A DNA stretch of 64,000 bases. It comes from Vesta saturnalis. Its lineage: Eukaryota > Arthropoda > Insecta > Coleoptera > Lampyridae. Every line of letters starts with the position of its first letter. Positions within the stretch are counted from its first letter, which is position 1. A program made the position numbers and the translations under genes. This document shows positions 11,636 to 22,927 of the stretch, piece after piece. The DNA is taken from positions 5,496,501-5,560,500 of the forward strand of contig JARFJB010000400.1 of the NCBI GenBank assembly GCA_036346205.1, read 5' to 3'. Below the pieces are notes generated by a model, which did no database searches, was not told where the DNA came from, and saw only the letters and a program-made list of their open reading frames with translations.

Positions 11636-13083
11636 CATAATAGACTACCCATTTTATTTTATTAATAAATTCCCTACGAGATAACTAAATAAGTTGTTCT
11701 CTGTGGGATTATCTTCTGTAGTCTTTGGGATTTAAGTTAATTATTAAACAGGTAGGCGCCTGTCACAAATAAGTTATAAATTAATAATTTCGTGTAACGT
11801 CATTTTACTACGAGAAGTTTGTTAGTTTTCATCAATAATTATTTAGTTTTTTTGCTTTGTGACATTATTTCAACAACCGTTTGAACTTTCATGGATTACT
11901 CAGTCCAACAACGTGTGTTTTGTGTAGAAACTTACATAAGAAGCAATTCGATAGAAGAAGTTAGGCGTGCATTCCGACGTCAGTTTAATAACAACAATAG
12001 GGGTCACGCGCCAAATCGTAAAACTGTTAAGTTATGGGTTCGTCATTAGCGTGAAAATGGTTTTGTACAAAATTTGAAGAAGACTGGACGTCGAAGAACA
12101 GTTCGTACACCAGAAAATATTGAAAGAGTTAGAATTGCGTTTACGAGAAGTCCTAAAAGGTCTGCTAATCGACAAACCCTTATCCTAGGAATATCAAAGG
12201 GAAGCTTAGATCGAATTCTTCAAAGGGATTTAAAATTTCATCCCTATAAATACCAAATGGCACAGCACCTTAGCAATCAAGATAAAGAAGCAAGGTTAGC
12301 ATTTTGTCAAGAATTTTTGAATTTACATCAAGGAGCAATTCACAGTCTCCTAATGAGCGACGAAGCAAATTTTTATTTGAACGGCATGGTTAATAAACAG
12401 AATTTTAGATACTGGTCAAATGAAATCTTTACACAGAACCTCCATAATCCAAAAGTTGTTGTGTAGTGTGGAGTAGGATCTTTTGGTATTATTGGTCCAT
12501 ATTTTTTTGAGAATGAAAATAACCGCGCTGTAACAGTAACATCCGAGCGCTACGTAAACATGCTAGAGACATTCCAGAATTAAATAGACGAGGATTACTA
12601 AACAATGCCTTACTATTCCAACAAGATGGGGAAACAGCTCTTACCGCCAGAAACTCAGTGAGTGTTCTGCGAGAAATGTTTAATGGCCGACTCATTTCTC
12701 GATTCGGAGATTTGCCTTGGCCTTCGAGGTTCCCCGTCTTAACGGCACCCGATTTTTTCCTGTAGGGCTATTTAAAAGCCAAAGTGTTTGCGAGTCGTCC
12801 AGGTACAATCGAGCAACTCAAAGTCAAAATTCGTGAAGAAGTTGAAGGAATAGACGAAGGTTTGCTACGCCGTGTAATGAACCACTTTTTATCTAAAATT
12901 GAAAAATGTGTTGAAGTTGGTGGAGGTCATTTAGAAGACGTGATTTTTAAAAGTTAGAATTAAATTAGCCAAATATTTATAAGTTATCGTAAATCCCAAA
13001 GAGTTAGCTGTAATTTAGTATAATAAATAGTTTGTTTTGTTAATGCAAATATTAAAATGGGTAGCCTATTATGGGGAACCCTG
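11636..13083 (+). mobile_element. Tc1/mariner element, DD41D type (1448 bp)
   Basis: Bounded by TA on both sides (11634-11635 and 13084-13085). Terminal inverted repeats CTGGGTTTCCCATAATAGAC / CAGGGTTCCCCATAATAGGC continue with CTACCCATTTTA. It is inserted in the RT relic, whose reading frame continues on the other side. One decayed transposase gene lies inside. Confidence 0.85.
11891..12957 (+). pseudogene. DD41D Tc1/mariner-type transposase, degenerate
   Basis: The reading starts at MDYSVQQRVFCVETY, with an N-terminal helix-turn-helix region (residues ~1-110) and then the DDE fold. D1 sits in LLMSDEANFYLNG, D2 in LFQQDGETAL, D3 in TAPDFFL; 41 residues separate D2 and D3. Breaks: an in-frame TAG in the N-terminal region (about 12047), a TAG replacing Trp in KVVV*CGVG (about 12463), a frameshift near 12580, and a TAG replacing Trp in FFL*GYL (about 12761). 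The C-terminus ends GGHLEDVIFKS. The catalytic triad residues are present, but the gene cannot give full-length protein. Confidence 0.8.
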
Positions 13084-13450
13084 TATAATCACTGTATTGA
13101 TGCACACCATAAAAGATAATTTAGCCTGTTCAGAACTTTTGCTTGCGACTAATTTATAATATAAAAAAGTATAAGAGAGTTACCTATAACTTAACAGAAA
13201 CTCGGTGGTTAAGAATGAAGCAGCGGCGAATGCTTCATGGCGTAGCTCAATACTATAAAATAATTGTTAACCATTATTTGAGAAAAATCAAGAATTTATG
13301 TATAACTTATTCGTAAGTTTTCAGATAAATACTCCGTCCTAATATTGACAAGTAAACATCGAATTAAAGAATTACAACACCTCTTACGAAAAATAACATA
13401 CCCAACGGATGTTCTAAACCCAAACGTGAGGCATCGGGGTAAATTAGTCT
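13084..13450 (+). pseudogene. Non-LTR reverse transcriptase relic, 3' part
   Basis: Resumes the RT reading interrupted at 11635 (NHCIDAHHKR just after the TA), followed by decayed sequence with matches to the C-terminal part of such RTs (KNEAAANASWR, YKIIVNHYL). Many stops. The 3' end is not sharp and is truncated near the 13617 element. Confidence 0.5.
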
Positions 13451-14499
13451 TGACATTCAAACGCTTATACAAAAAGGAATTATTGGGAAGACGAGGAGTT
13501 TTTTGTCGCCTAGAGAAGTTTACATGTAATTATATAAAAGCTCGCACGTTAAGGCAATGCGACGCGTTGCGAAACAACGCAACGTCGTCTGAGAGGTATT
13601 CGAGAGTTTCATCTAGTAGTCCGGGAGGCAGCGACACAAATTTCCGAGTCATTACCTCCCATTTAATTTTTTGAGCATGAGTTATGCATATAATATGTAA
13701 CTCTAATATGGACGTCTTCCATTGCACCCTTACGACATGGGGTTGCAAGAGGGTTGTGATTCCCGCCGAAAATTAATAAAAAAAACTCATAGCCTCTTGC
13801 ATGAAACTTGTTCAACTCATTAATTGGAACATAAAAAGTGTAAAAAATGTCGTCTTCCATCTGAATTCCACAACAAACTACGACTTCCACCCACATCAAT
13901 ACGCGCAAAGAAATGAGAAAAAAAATTCATAACCTCTCAGGTGATACTAAGTGTAATGCTTATTTTGATAGTTTAAAAGATAAAAATAATAGTCTTCCAC
14001 TTGTAAACAACAACAAAGGTCGTCTTCCAAGCCGATAAAGATACACTCGATATAAGGCGCGAGCGAGCGCCGCGGCTACACCGCTGCATTTTTATCTGTT
14101 TGAAAGATAATTAATGTTGCAAATTGTTCGCATAGCAGCACAATGTTAATATTTATGTTATAAATTATTCATTTCAGTGATTTTAAGTTTAAATAATAAA
14201 TGTACGGAAAATTTACGTCAAAATCGAAACTTTCAATTGTGGAATATTTACAGTTTTGTTATTAAAGGTGAGTAAATTTAAAAACAATGAGCAATGAGTT
14301 TCTAAAAAGAAAAAAAAAACAGCGAGCATTCATATATCGATCGGCTACGTACATGGATCTACAGCTATATTATATAGCTGTATATGAAGGTAGGCATCCA
14401 GATATTTATACCTGCGGAGATATTGAGATGAATTTATTAAAACTTCTGTTAACAAAACTACATATCAATTCATCATGTCGTAGTTAAAACATCAAAAGA

Positions 14500-14610
14500 T
14501 GAAACCTAAAGGTAGACGATTTAGTGAAGAAGAAAAGGTGTTGGCCCTAACTTTAAGCCGAAACTCAAATAAAAAAATTTTAATTTTTAAACCGCAAACT
14601 AAAACATAAA
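14500..14610 (+). pseudogene. Short ORF resembling the start of a THAP/P-element-like or related transposase
   Basis: MKPKGRRFSEEEKVLALTLS is followed by ~15 residues and a stop. The motif R-R/W-F/T-x-E-E-K-x-L-A-L is common in N-terminal parts of several transposase groups. It lies just inside the left TIR. It may be the first coding part of the HAFTGCD gene or an unrelated relic. Confidence 0.25.
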
Positions 14611-14635
14611 TTTAAAAAGCGCGCCACTAAAATAG

Positions 14636-16157
14636 TTTCATGACTACAACACCAATGCCTTTTCGCTGTGCCATGCTGATGGATCAATTTGCAAAACCGA
14701 CAAATCAGCATTATTCAAATTGCTGGAAAAAGTATCAGATAAAGATCAACTGCGCCACACTGATGTCGTGATCCATGATGGTTTTTTTTTACTACACCTG
14801 ATGAAAGATATTCCTCTCTCATTTGGAGGAATATGACAAAAATTTCTGAAAATGTGTATGACTGAGGGAGCACAAACAATAGTGGTAATATTTGATCAGT
14901 ATATAACACCATCGATAAAAGATAATGAACACGTATTAAGAGAGGCAAGAGAAGATTGTTCTTTTCATATACATGGTCCGGATCAAAGACGCCCAGCCGA
15001 TTTTTTTGCTGAATTAAAAAATATTAATTTAAAAAAGGCGTTGGTTAATTTTTTTATTTCGGACTGGGAGTCGAGCCATTACGCGCCATTCATAAATAAT
15101 AAAGTAATATTTTTGAATTATGAGAAATGCTATAAATACAATGTTATTGATAACATTGTTACAAAGCAGATTGATGATATTTTGACGTGTCACCAACACG
15201 AAGAGGCTGATACGAAAAGAATATATCACATTAGCAATATTGATTATGAAGCAAATGTGGTTGTGCGATGCTCTGATACAGACATCCTGATTATATTGCT
15301 GGGCGATATCAGTGTATTCAAGAGTGATGTGAAGGTGTGGATGCACGTCGGCGTGGGAAATTCACAAAGATTTTTAAATGTGTCGGAGCTGTCAAAAAAA
15401 TTAAGCACAAAATTGTGCAATGCGCTACCGGATTTCCACGCCTTCACCGGATGTGACTTTAATCCGTCTTTTTATCGTAAAGGTAAAAATCGTCCATTTA
15501 CGATTTAAAAAAATTCCGAAAAGTATATGGATGATTTTGAAAAGATCAGCGACTTGAATACTGGTGACACCCCGGAAGTCCATGCCATATTTGAGGAGTT
15601 TGTCTGCAGAATGTACGGCTTGAAAAAAATTACGAACGTCGACGAGGCTCGTGTGGCCGTCTTTATGAAAAATTACAAAATTAACGACGGTGCCGAAATC
15701 TTTACAACAAATGCGAAAAATGTTGACGGAGCAATCCTACCACCATGCAAAGCCGAGCTCCAGAAGCAGATTAAAAGAACAGCATTTATTGCTCATCTTT
15801 GGAGGCATGCCTATCTCCCGCAACCTATAGAATTTCCTCCCACCGACTATGGTTGGGAGGAATTAGATAATAAATTAATTTTTCAATGGTTCGATGGAGA
15901 GCAACTGCCAACATCGATTGATGATATCACAATAAACCAAGGTATGATCAAGAAAAAACAAATATCAAAAAATAATTATTTAAAGATTAATAACCTATTA
16001 AATTTTTATATTTACAGATAAGGAAAACGATCAAGGCCCTGAAGATCAATCAGACGAAGAAGATGAAATCCGAGATTCTGACATTGAGGATGTCGAATTC
16101 ATTATAGATGAAACCGACGATTCACTCGATCAATACGATAGCGAGGAATGGTCGTGA
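14636..16157 (+). pseudogene. HAFTGCD-family (PIN/XPG-nuclease-like) protein of a DNA element
   Basis: Reading begins near HDYNTNAFSLCHADGSICKT and continues for about 500 codons. Landmarks: VIHDGFFLLHLMKDIP, TIVVIFDQYITPS, HQHEEADTKRIYHI, VVVRCSDTDILIILL, then LPDFHAFTGCDFNPSFY. The acidic residues of EADT, DTD and GCD are the pattern used by PIN/FEN1-XPG nucleases; this assignment is inference. The gene has two in-frame stops (TGA at about 14836, TAA at 15506-15508) and otherwise stays in one frame. The last intron is intact: donor after 15941, acceptor before 16018 (phase 1), with a final acidic exon ending at a TGA (16155-16157). No CXC domain, unlike the copy at 29019-31168. Confidence 0.75.
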
Positions 16158-16226
16158 ATCGCAAATCGTAAAATCCCTATATTATATGTTATACATGAAA
16201 ACAATAAATTTGGTTTCCTTTCTACA

Positions 16227-16230
<4 letters not shown>

Positions 16231-16283
<53 letters not shown>
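16231..16283. repeat. (TA)n microsatellite inside the 13617-16924 element
   Basis: 53 bp of TA between the gene stop and the right TIR. The equivalent place in the second HAFTGCD element (31214-31262) also holds (TA)n. Confidence 0.95.
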
Positions 16284-16285
<2 letters not shown>

Positions 16286-16927
16286 AAATTGTAAATGTTC
16301 CACAATTGAAAGTTTCGATTTTGACGTAAATTTTCCGTACATTTATTATTTAAACTTAAAATCACTGAAATGAATAATTTATAACATACATATTAACATT
16401 GTGCTGCTATCCTAACAATTTGCAACATTAATTATCTTTCAAACAGATAAAAATGCAGCGGTGTAGCCGCGGCGCTTGCTCGCGCCTTATATCGAGTGTA
16501 TCTTTATCGGCTTGGAAGACGACCTTGTTGTTGTTTACAAGTGGAAGACTATTATTTTTATCTTTTAAACTATCAAAATAAGCATTACACTTAGTATCAC
16601 CTCAGAGGCTATGAATTTTTTTTCTCATTTCTTTGCGCGTATTGATGTGGGTGGAAGTCGTAGTTCGTTGTGGAATTCAGATGGAAGACGACATTTTTTA
16701 CACTTTTTATGTTCCAATTAATGAGTTGAACAAGTTTCATGCAAGAGGCTATGAGTTTTTTTTATTAATTTTCGGCGGGAATCACAACCCTCCTGCAACC
16801 CCATGTCGTAAGGGTGCAATGGAAGACGTCCATATTAGAGTTACATATTATATGCATAACTCATGCTAAAAAAATTAAATGGGAGGCAATGACCTGGAAA
16901 TTTGTGTCGCTGCCTCCCGGACTATAG

Positions 16928-17444
16928 GTGTGCGAGGTCAAAGCGAAGCTACGCGCTAAACTATCGTTTTCGTGTTCAATCTGGTGCTGTCGGCAATCAT
17001 CGAAGCACGTGATTTCGCGTTCTTTTAAAATATGAAGTTTGCACCAAAATTACTTTGACAGTATTGACAAACGTAAGTGTAAGTTGTTTTTGTGTTTTTA
17101 CATATACTTTTGAAGGCAAGTAACGCGAAACATTTATATCTTAATGAATCGGAAAAAATTCATCCTACTTATGTTATATTTTTGTATATGCAATTCTGTT
17201 TGATGACAGTTTGTTGACGAAACATAATTTTTTTACCAACTTCATTCCTTTAGATGTCAACTGAGTGTAAAATCTGGATTCATTGAAACACCCTGTATGT
17301 ATAGATACTCTATTAAGAAATATAATTTTACACAAAGTTTAATGAAAGTATGTTTCGTCAGCAAACTGTACTTTATACCTGCAAAAAATGAACTAATTAG
17401 AAAATATTGTTTTACACTTAGAGGAAATACTAATGTAACAAAAA
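16928..17444. other. Non-coding, with a small hairpin pair
   Basis: CAGTTTGTTGACGAAACAT near 17208 recurs inverted near 17349, and ATGAAACACCCTGTATG-type ends near 17284 resemble a Tc1/mariner terminus (CAGGGTGTTTCA in reverse). Probably a MITE relic. No gene. Confidence 0.35.
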
Positions 17445-19591
17445 ATGGATGAAGAACAACTGATTTTGCTTGTAGAAACATATGATTTGCAGCAGCGAAA
17501 TTGGCAGTGCATGCGTGGAAAGAAATAACAGTCAAAATGAATTGCTCAGGTAAATACTTTTTATTGAACATATCGTACAGGTACATATGTATGTATACGT
17601 ATTTAACATGGTTTGCTACATTTTTATTCTCTTCTGCCTTGACGGACAGTTGAAGTTTGCCACGAAACTGCACCGGCTTCAAAATCGAAGTAATCTTTAA
17701 ATTTTATTCTTGTGGATTTTGCATCCGAATTAGGTGATCTAAGTCTGTCAACATCCCGTTGTTAACTAACAACTTTTCATGTTCACAAGTTTCGGCAAAC
17801 AAGGCTGAAAATAGTTTTTTAAAAATTGTGTAGAACGCAAGTAGCTAACACGACTCTATTAAGATGTATCAGTGTCATTTCTAATCATCGTTGATATATT
17901 TTAACCTTTTTGACAATATTCCAAAGACGTCTTTGCTCGCCAGAGCCCACAATTAAAGATCTTCATTTCTTCAATGCCAGAAAGCTGTACACTAGGTCTC
18001 AAGATTTCTATGCAATGCAAAGGCTACTATGCTATGATGATGTAAGGCATCAATAGTGTTGTGCCCGGCACGTGCTTCTCAACTAGGAAATTTAGTTGTC
18101 CTGTAAGAGATCTTCGTTCAAACACCGAACGCAAAAGTATAACCCATTGCTGCTTTTCCGTCAAATATAGAATACCACTATGTTTTGGTTTTTCTAAAAA
18201 AAACATGTTTTCCATCAATGGCACCAAGGCAGTTTGGAAAATTCCATTTGCAGCCAAATTCTTCTTCCTTTGGCGTCCAAAGTTCTTCAGTCATGACAAT
18301 AGATTGCAAAACCTTGATTTCAAGTTTCGTAAACATGTTTTTTTTGTAGTTGATTCTCCCAAACGACAGCTAAAAGCTATAGTTCCAAATGAATCCTCGG
18401 TTGCTAAAAGCTTGCAAGATATACAATCTGGCGTAAATGATAATTATCCTTTAAAAACTAGCAGTAATTTAACTTACTATAGGAAATTTCATGTAAGTTC
18501 AGTTGTGATAAGTTTATGTAAGTAGTTCTAATGTTCTAGATTGCTTCTATCTCTTTTTGTATCATATTGAGGTATGAAATCGCAATACAAATAATTTGTT
18601 GGAACTAGTTAAATAAATTTATGACGTGCAACGCAACTTATCTAAAAATCCCTACATATACCTATTTGTATTAAAATTACTGTTTCGAATATGAATAATA
18701 TTATTTTCTGAATTATTTCAACAAAAGGTTGCAAGAACGAGTGGACGAATTTGCGCGATCGTTACAAAAGATCGCTAGCCACTCGAAGGACGAAATCTGG
18801 CCAAGCAGCGAAGAAACGGAGAGTTTGGATATTTGAAAAAGAAATGCCTTTCCTGGATAAATACATGCAGACCGAAAAAAGACTACCAATGTTTTTAAGA
18901 CTAGAACATCAGCACGAGAATGAGAACGCCGATACTTTCGACATGTACTGACATTTCGGAACCTTCCAAGAAATCGTAGAATCTGTATTGCAGGAAAACT
19001 ATACGGCTGAAGAGCCGCTCGTAAACAACAACCACTCGAAATAAAAACTGGTAAGAAAAACAAATGGCATCTACTCCAACTTCTGCTGCGAGCGTTTTGC
19101 AAAAGTGTTTAGGTGGAAGAAACTGTAAGAATTTCTCCCACTCATTTACAATTTAAAGCCAAATCTCAAATTTAGACTATTATACACCGAGTACGAAATT
19201 GCATTTTCAACTGCATATCCTTTACGTACCGATTATCCTCTACCTCTACCAGCACTTCATCATCTATACACTTCAGAAATCACTAAATTCAATCATTCTA
19301 GAAATCATTTATTAGGATCTCATTATCCCTACTCTTCACAATTCTACCAAGCTTCAAATAATTCGTTTACAAAGCATTCTCAATCACATACGTCTTCATA
19401 TCACCGTCCAGAAACAAATACCTTCGTTTGCGAAACACGGCTGTATGAAAATCAAACAAGTTTGATAGATTTAACATATTTTGCAAACAACCACAAATGT
19501 AACGCCAATGAATATAAAATAAAATATTATAATAAACAGCAAGCATTTCTTTATAACTTACAGTTTGTCAGAATTTGGTATTTTTGTGCTT
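17445..19591 (+). pseudogene. MADF-BESS accessory protein of a PIF/Harbinger element
   Basis: Exon 1 (17445-17551) starts MDEEQLILLVETYD and, after a small deletion/frameshift, reads AAKLAVHAWKEITVKMNCS: the N-terminal half of a MADF DNA-binding domain. Donor GTAAAT at 17552, acceptor before 18728, phase 1 on both sides. Exon 2 continues GCKNEWTNLRDRYKRSL, the second MADF half, then FEKEMPFLDKYM. Further frames give STPTSAASVLQKCL and, after an indel, FLPLIYNLKPNLKFRLLY, which resembles a BESS motif, then a long Tyr/His/Ser/Pro-rich tail ending at a TAA (about 19591). At least two indels. Its intron contains a transposase fragment on the opposite strand. Confidence 0.6.
17960..18330 (-). pseudogene. 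PIF/Harbinger transposase fragment
   Basis: On the minus strand around 18300-18200 the sequence reads MTEELWTPKEEEF, then KWNFPNCLGAIDGKHVFF. NFPNC-x-GA-x-DGKHV is the signature around the first catalytic Asp of Harbinger/HARBI1 transposases. Downstream the reading decays quickly. The fragment lies in the intron of the antisense MADF gene. Confidence 0.6.
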
Positions 19592-19699
19592 AAAAGCATT
19601 TGAAAAATGTCCTCCGGTCTTCAAACCCAGAAATAAATGCTTAAATTTACCAAATTCTTTCTTTTTTTTATGTTGTACTCTTCTAATAAAGCACTAATC

Positions 19700-19877
19700 A
19701 CGTCGCCTAAGTGAGCGGGCGTCTTTATAGTCTTCTTGTATCTTTTTCTTTATAGTAACTTCAGCGTTAATTGTAATATTTTTCTGTTTTCTTTCTTTTT
19801 GTACGGTTTTTGTAACCGGCCAGTGTTTTAATTGATTGTAAACCGAAATGGATATTAAATGTTATTATTATTAATTT
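19700..19877. other. Non-coding spacer
   Basis: No gene or repeat recognised. Confidence 0.3.
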
Positions 19878-20200
19878 ACTTACCGAGCTGGTGGGCCAAT
19901 GTTTACACAGTCTCCTTAACAATCGAGAGGCAATGGATTCGATTTCCGTTACTGTCTGCCCCGTATTTAGAGGGTTTTCCTCATACACATTCATCGGCAT
20001 GATCACTGCGTAAACGCACATCATGTGCGGCTATTTAGGCGAATGCTTGGGCAGTAAGTTCCCCCTGCGAACCCTACTTCCGTTCCTTCCCATCCTAGCC
20101 TGAGCGCACCCATCCTTAGTCCGGTCATGCATACATACTAAATGTATGTATGTTGGGAATCCATCAATGTGGCTGAAGGAGCTTGGGAATGAAATACGTT
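19878..20200 (+). repeat. tRNA-derived SINE copy 1
   Basis: The head has a B-box-like GGATTCGATTTCC preceded by a weak A box. The body shares blocks with the copy at 37505-37735: CACATCATGT, AAGGCGAATGC, GCACCCATCCTTAGTCC, GGCTGAAGGAGCTTG. The head is related to the SINE at 35228. No ORF. Confidence 0.55.
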
Positions 20201-20419
20201 GGCTTTTCCTACTTTTAATCTGCTTGAATGTCTGGCTGCGAATTCAACGTTTGGTGCTACCTTTTCTTATTTTTAAAATCATCGTCAATCTTATACCAAA
20301 CATTGTAAAATGGCTTGTTTACATAGGGACAGTAGGCAAGTGGCAACTAAATTGTAAGTTGCTGCTTTTTCTGCAAGTGCTGTTCGCACTGTAATCAGTC
20401 TTAAGTTCAGTTGTTGGTA

Positions 20420-22927
20420 AGTTCTAGCGCAGTCTACATATTTGCAAACCTGGCGGCAGCAGTGTGTAGAAAAATTTAATGACCTACTACGCGATATCCT
20501 AAATATATTTGAAGAAATAAACGAAAAAATATATGAAGAACAAAATAGACCTAAACGACTATGGATCAGCAGGGGAGAACAGTTCGATGCACGTATGGTG
20601 TTTTTCAAAGAACTCGCCGACGAAGATACAGTAGAATACTTTAATGCCCTGTGTATGTCAGAAGAATCTTTTAGTTATCTACCTAGCATAGTTCAGCCTA
20701 GGATAAAGAAGTCGGATACCAACATGCGAAGTGTTCTATCGTCAAAATTAAAATTACAAGTTGTATCTTATTTGCTATATTTGAAGAAATAAACGAAGAA
20801 ATATATGAAGAACAAAATAGACCTAAACGACTATGGATCAGCAGGGGAGAACAGTTCGGTGCACGTATGGTGCTTTTCAAAGAACTCACCGACGAAGATA
20901 CAGTAGAATACTTTAATGCCCTTTGTATGTCAGAAGAATCTTTCAGTTATCTACCTAGCATAGTTCGGCCTAGGATAAAGAAGTCAGATACCAACATGCG
21001 AAGTGTTCTATCGTCAAAATTAAAATTACAAGTTGTGTCTTATTTGCTGTATTTGAAGAAATAAACGAAGAAATATATGAAGAACAAAATAGACCTAAAC
21101 GACTATGGATCAGCAGGGGAGAACAGTTCGCTGCACGTATGGTGCTTTCCAAAAAACTCGCCGACGAAGATACAGTAGAATACTTTAATGCCCTGTGTAT
21201 GTCAGAAGAATCTTTTAGTTATCTACCTAGCATAGTTCAGCCTAAGATAAAGAAGTCAGATACCAACATGCGAAGTGTTCTATCGTCAAAATTAAAATTA
21301 CAAGTTGTGCCTTATTTGCTCGAGTTCTTAGACACTTGTTCAGAGTATCAAAGGCCAGTATTTGTATAATGACTACAGAAGTGTGTGAAGCAATGTATAC
21401 AGCACTGAAGGATTTCATACAGGTAAGCAAAGATACTTTATTTACTACTCTTAATCGGAGGATCAGTGCTATAAAAAGTATAAAAAATGTTTATAGTGCA
21501 AAATGTAAACATGAACGTATTAACGTAATATTTAATTTAATATAGTATAAACGTTTTCACTTTGTCCAGTAATTGATGGTAAAGCTTGTGATAAAATATC
21601 ATTTGATGCTGGTGCACTGGACACTGTAATATTTGAGTCTTGTGACATCGGAAACTGTTCTAATTGGATAAATGAACTAGGTAAGACGGACGGGGTTGTG
21701 TGCTAGGGATCGGACTGAAAGCCATTTCCTTTTGGGACTTGTAAGAGTGCTCCGCCAAGTACCTGGAGAGGGGGTTTCACTATATGACAGGGACCTTGTG
21801 GGGCGACTTGGGATATAAGTCCTTTGACGAGTTGGGGTATAATCAACTGAGGAACATGCATTCTTCATTTGTTGAATGCGAAGTTGAGACAAATACGTTT
21901 GTATATGTTGTTGGGCCTCCAACGCTAATGGAAAAGGCATAGCCTTCAGCTATGCACCAAATAAATCAAATTCATGGTTTTCAGTATCTTTTGTATTCAC
22001 AATGTTACTGAATCTGTCAACAAGTTTATGAATTTCATTAAGTCTTCTTTTGCGTTGACTAACACTTGACGATGTGTTGGGTTGCCTTGGAATTAGAGGT
22101 TCATCTTCTTGCGATCTGTTTGAGGCGGATTGACATTGTGTGTCGTCATCACCACTAAGCACCTAAAACGAATTGACGATGCTAGTGATATGACATTTTT
22201 AATGTCGTATTAGTTAATTTTAGGCATCTACTAACCATCAAGGGTGGAAAGTAATTGAAGGAGGATTTCGCAGACACCAAACATGTCGTAATTAAGGCAC
22301 CACACGAAGCTGGCAGTTTTTACTATAACTATAAGCATTCGAATAGTATTGTACAATTAGCAGTTGTGGATCATGACTATTGTTTCAAATACATAAATAT
22401 GGGATGCAACGGTAGAGTTTCCGATGGGGGAGTTTTCAGAAATAGCACTTTATATGCTGGTTCAGAGAATAACATGTTACCTGAAAATCATTTAATCGTG
22501 GCGGATAATGCTTTTCCGCTGAAAACATATTTGGTGACCCCATATCCAGGACAAAAGGTCTTTAACTACCGCCTCTCAAGAGCACGACGTATAGTTGAAA
22601 ATTCGTTTGGGATATTAGTGGCTCGGTTTAGAATTTTGAAAGACCTTTACCACATAATACACCTAAGTGAATAAAATCGTAAAAGCATGTTGTGCTTACC
22701 ACAATTGGTTTAGACTTTCAAAAAACAATGCTCTAACAATGGACGTAGACGGTATTGACAACGGTTGCATTTTGACTGGAAATTGGAGGGCAGTACCATC
22801 AGAAGGTTTGGTTTCAGTACAAAGGAATACACCAAACCATTCAAATCAAGAAGCGAAGGCTGTCTATTATATGGCTGACTATTTTGTTGGCGAAGGCTCA
22901 GTACCTTGGCAATTAAGAATGATATAA
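20420..22927 (+). pseudogene. PIF/Harbinger (HARBI1-like) transposase with a triplicated N-terminal segment
   Basis: The N-terminal segment (RPKRLWISRGEQFDA ... SFSYLPSIVQPRIKKSDTN ... LQVVSYLL) occurs three times, then YLLEFLDTC and VSKASICIMTTEVCEAM with ALKDFIQ and a GTAAGC donor at about 21423. The catalytic part resumes after an acceptor at about 22223: DTKHVVIKAPHEAGSFYYNY, IVQLAVVDHDYCF, GRVSDGGVFRNS, HLIVADNAFPL, YRLSRARRIVENSFGILVAR. D1 context (GA-x-DGKHV) is damaged by a deletion; the second Asp (SDGGVF) and the ENSFG glutamate are present. About 20-30 residues after VTPYP are missing, and a frameshift near 22668 precedes the C-terminal KACCAYHNW. Ends at 22927. Confidence 0.75.
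20505..21320 (+). repeat. Three tandem 272-bp copies of a transposase coding segment
   Basis: GAAGAAATAAACGAA starts at 20511, 20783 and 21055, exactly 272 bp apart each time. The copies differ at only a few bases. As 272 is not a multiple of three, each junction shifts the reading frame. Confidence 0.95.

Larger units (their letters stand above)
13617..16924 (+). mobile_element. 3.3-kb DNA element with 641-bp TIRs and a TAG target duplication
   Basis: The element begins TAGTCCGGGAGGCAGCGACA and ends with its reverse complement. The TIRs are 13617-14257 and 16284-16924, nearly identical across their length; a spurious ORF in one is mirrored in the other. TAG flanks both sides (13614-13616 and 16925-16927), consistent with a 3-bp target duplication. 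The single gene inside belongs to the HAFTGCD family. A (TA)n array sits between the gene and the right TIR. Superfamily not assigned; some Academ-type transposons are said to carry XPG-type nucleases and have short duplications, which would fit, but this is a hypothesis. Confidence 0.8.

Noticed and set aside
13663..13908. 81-codon ORF with a near-identical partner at 16633-16869
   Set aside because: Both are chance openings in the two TIRs of the 13617-16924 element.
17257..17682. 141-codon minus-strand ORF
   Set aside because: No family signature; it covers the plus-strand MADF exon 1, whose motif and splice donor are convincing.
18061..18525. 154-codon plus ORF
   Set aside because: It is antisense to the Harbinger D1 region (GAIDGKHV on the minus strand).
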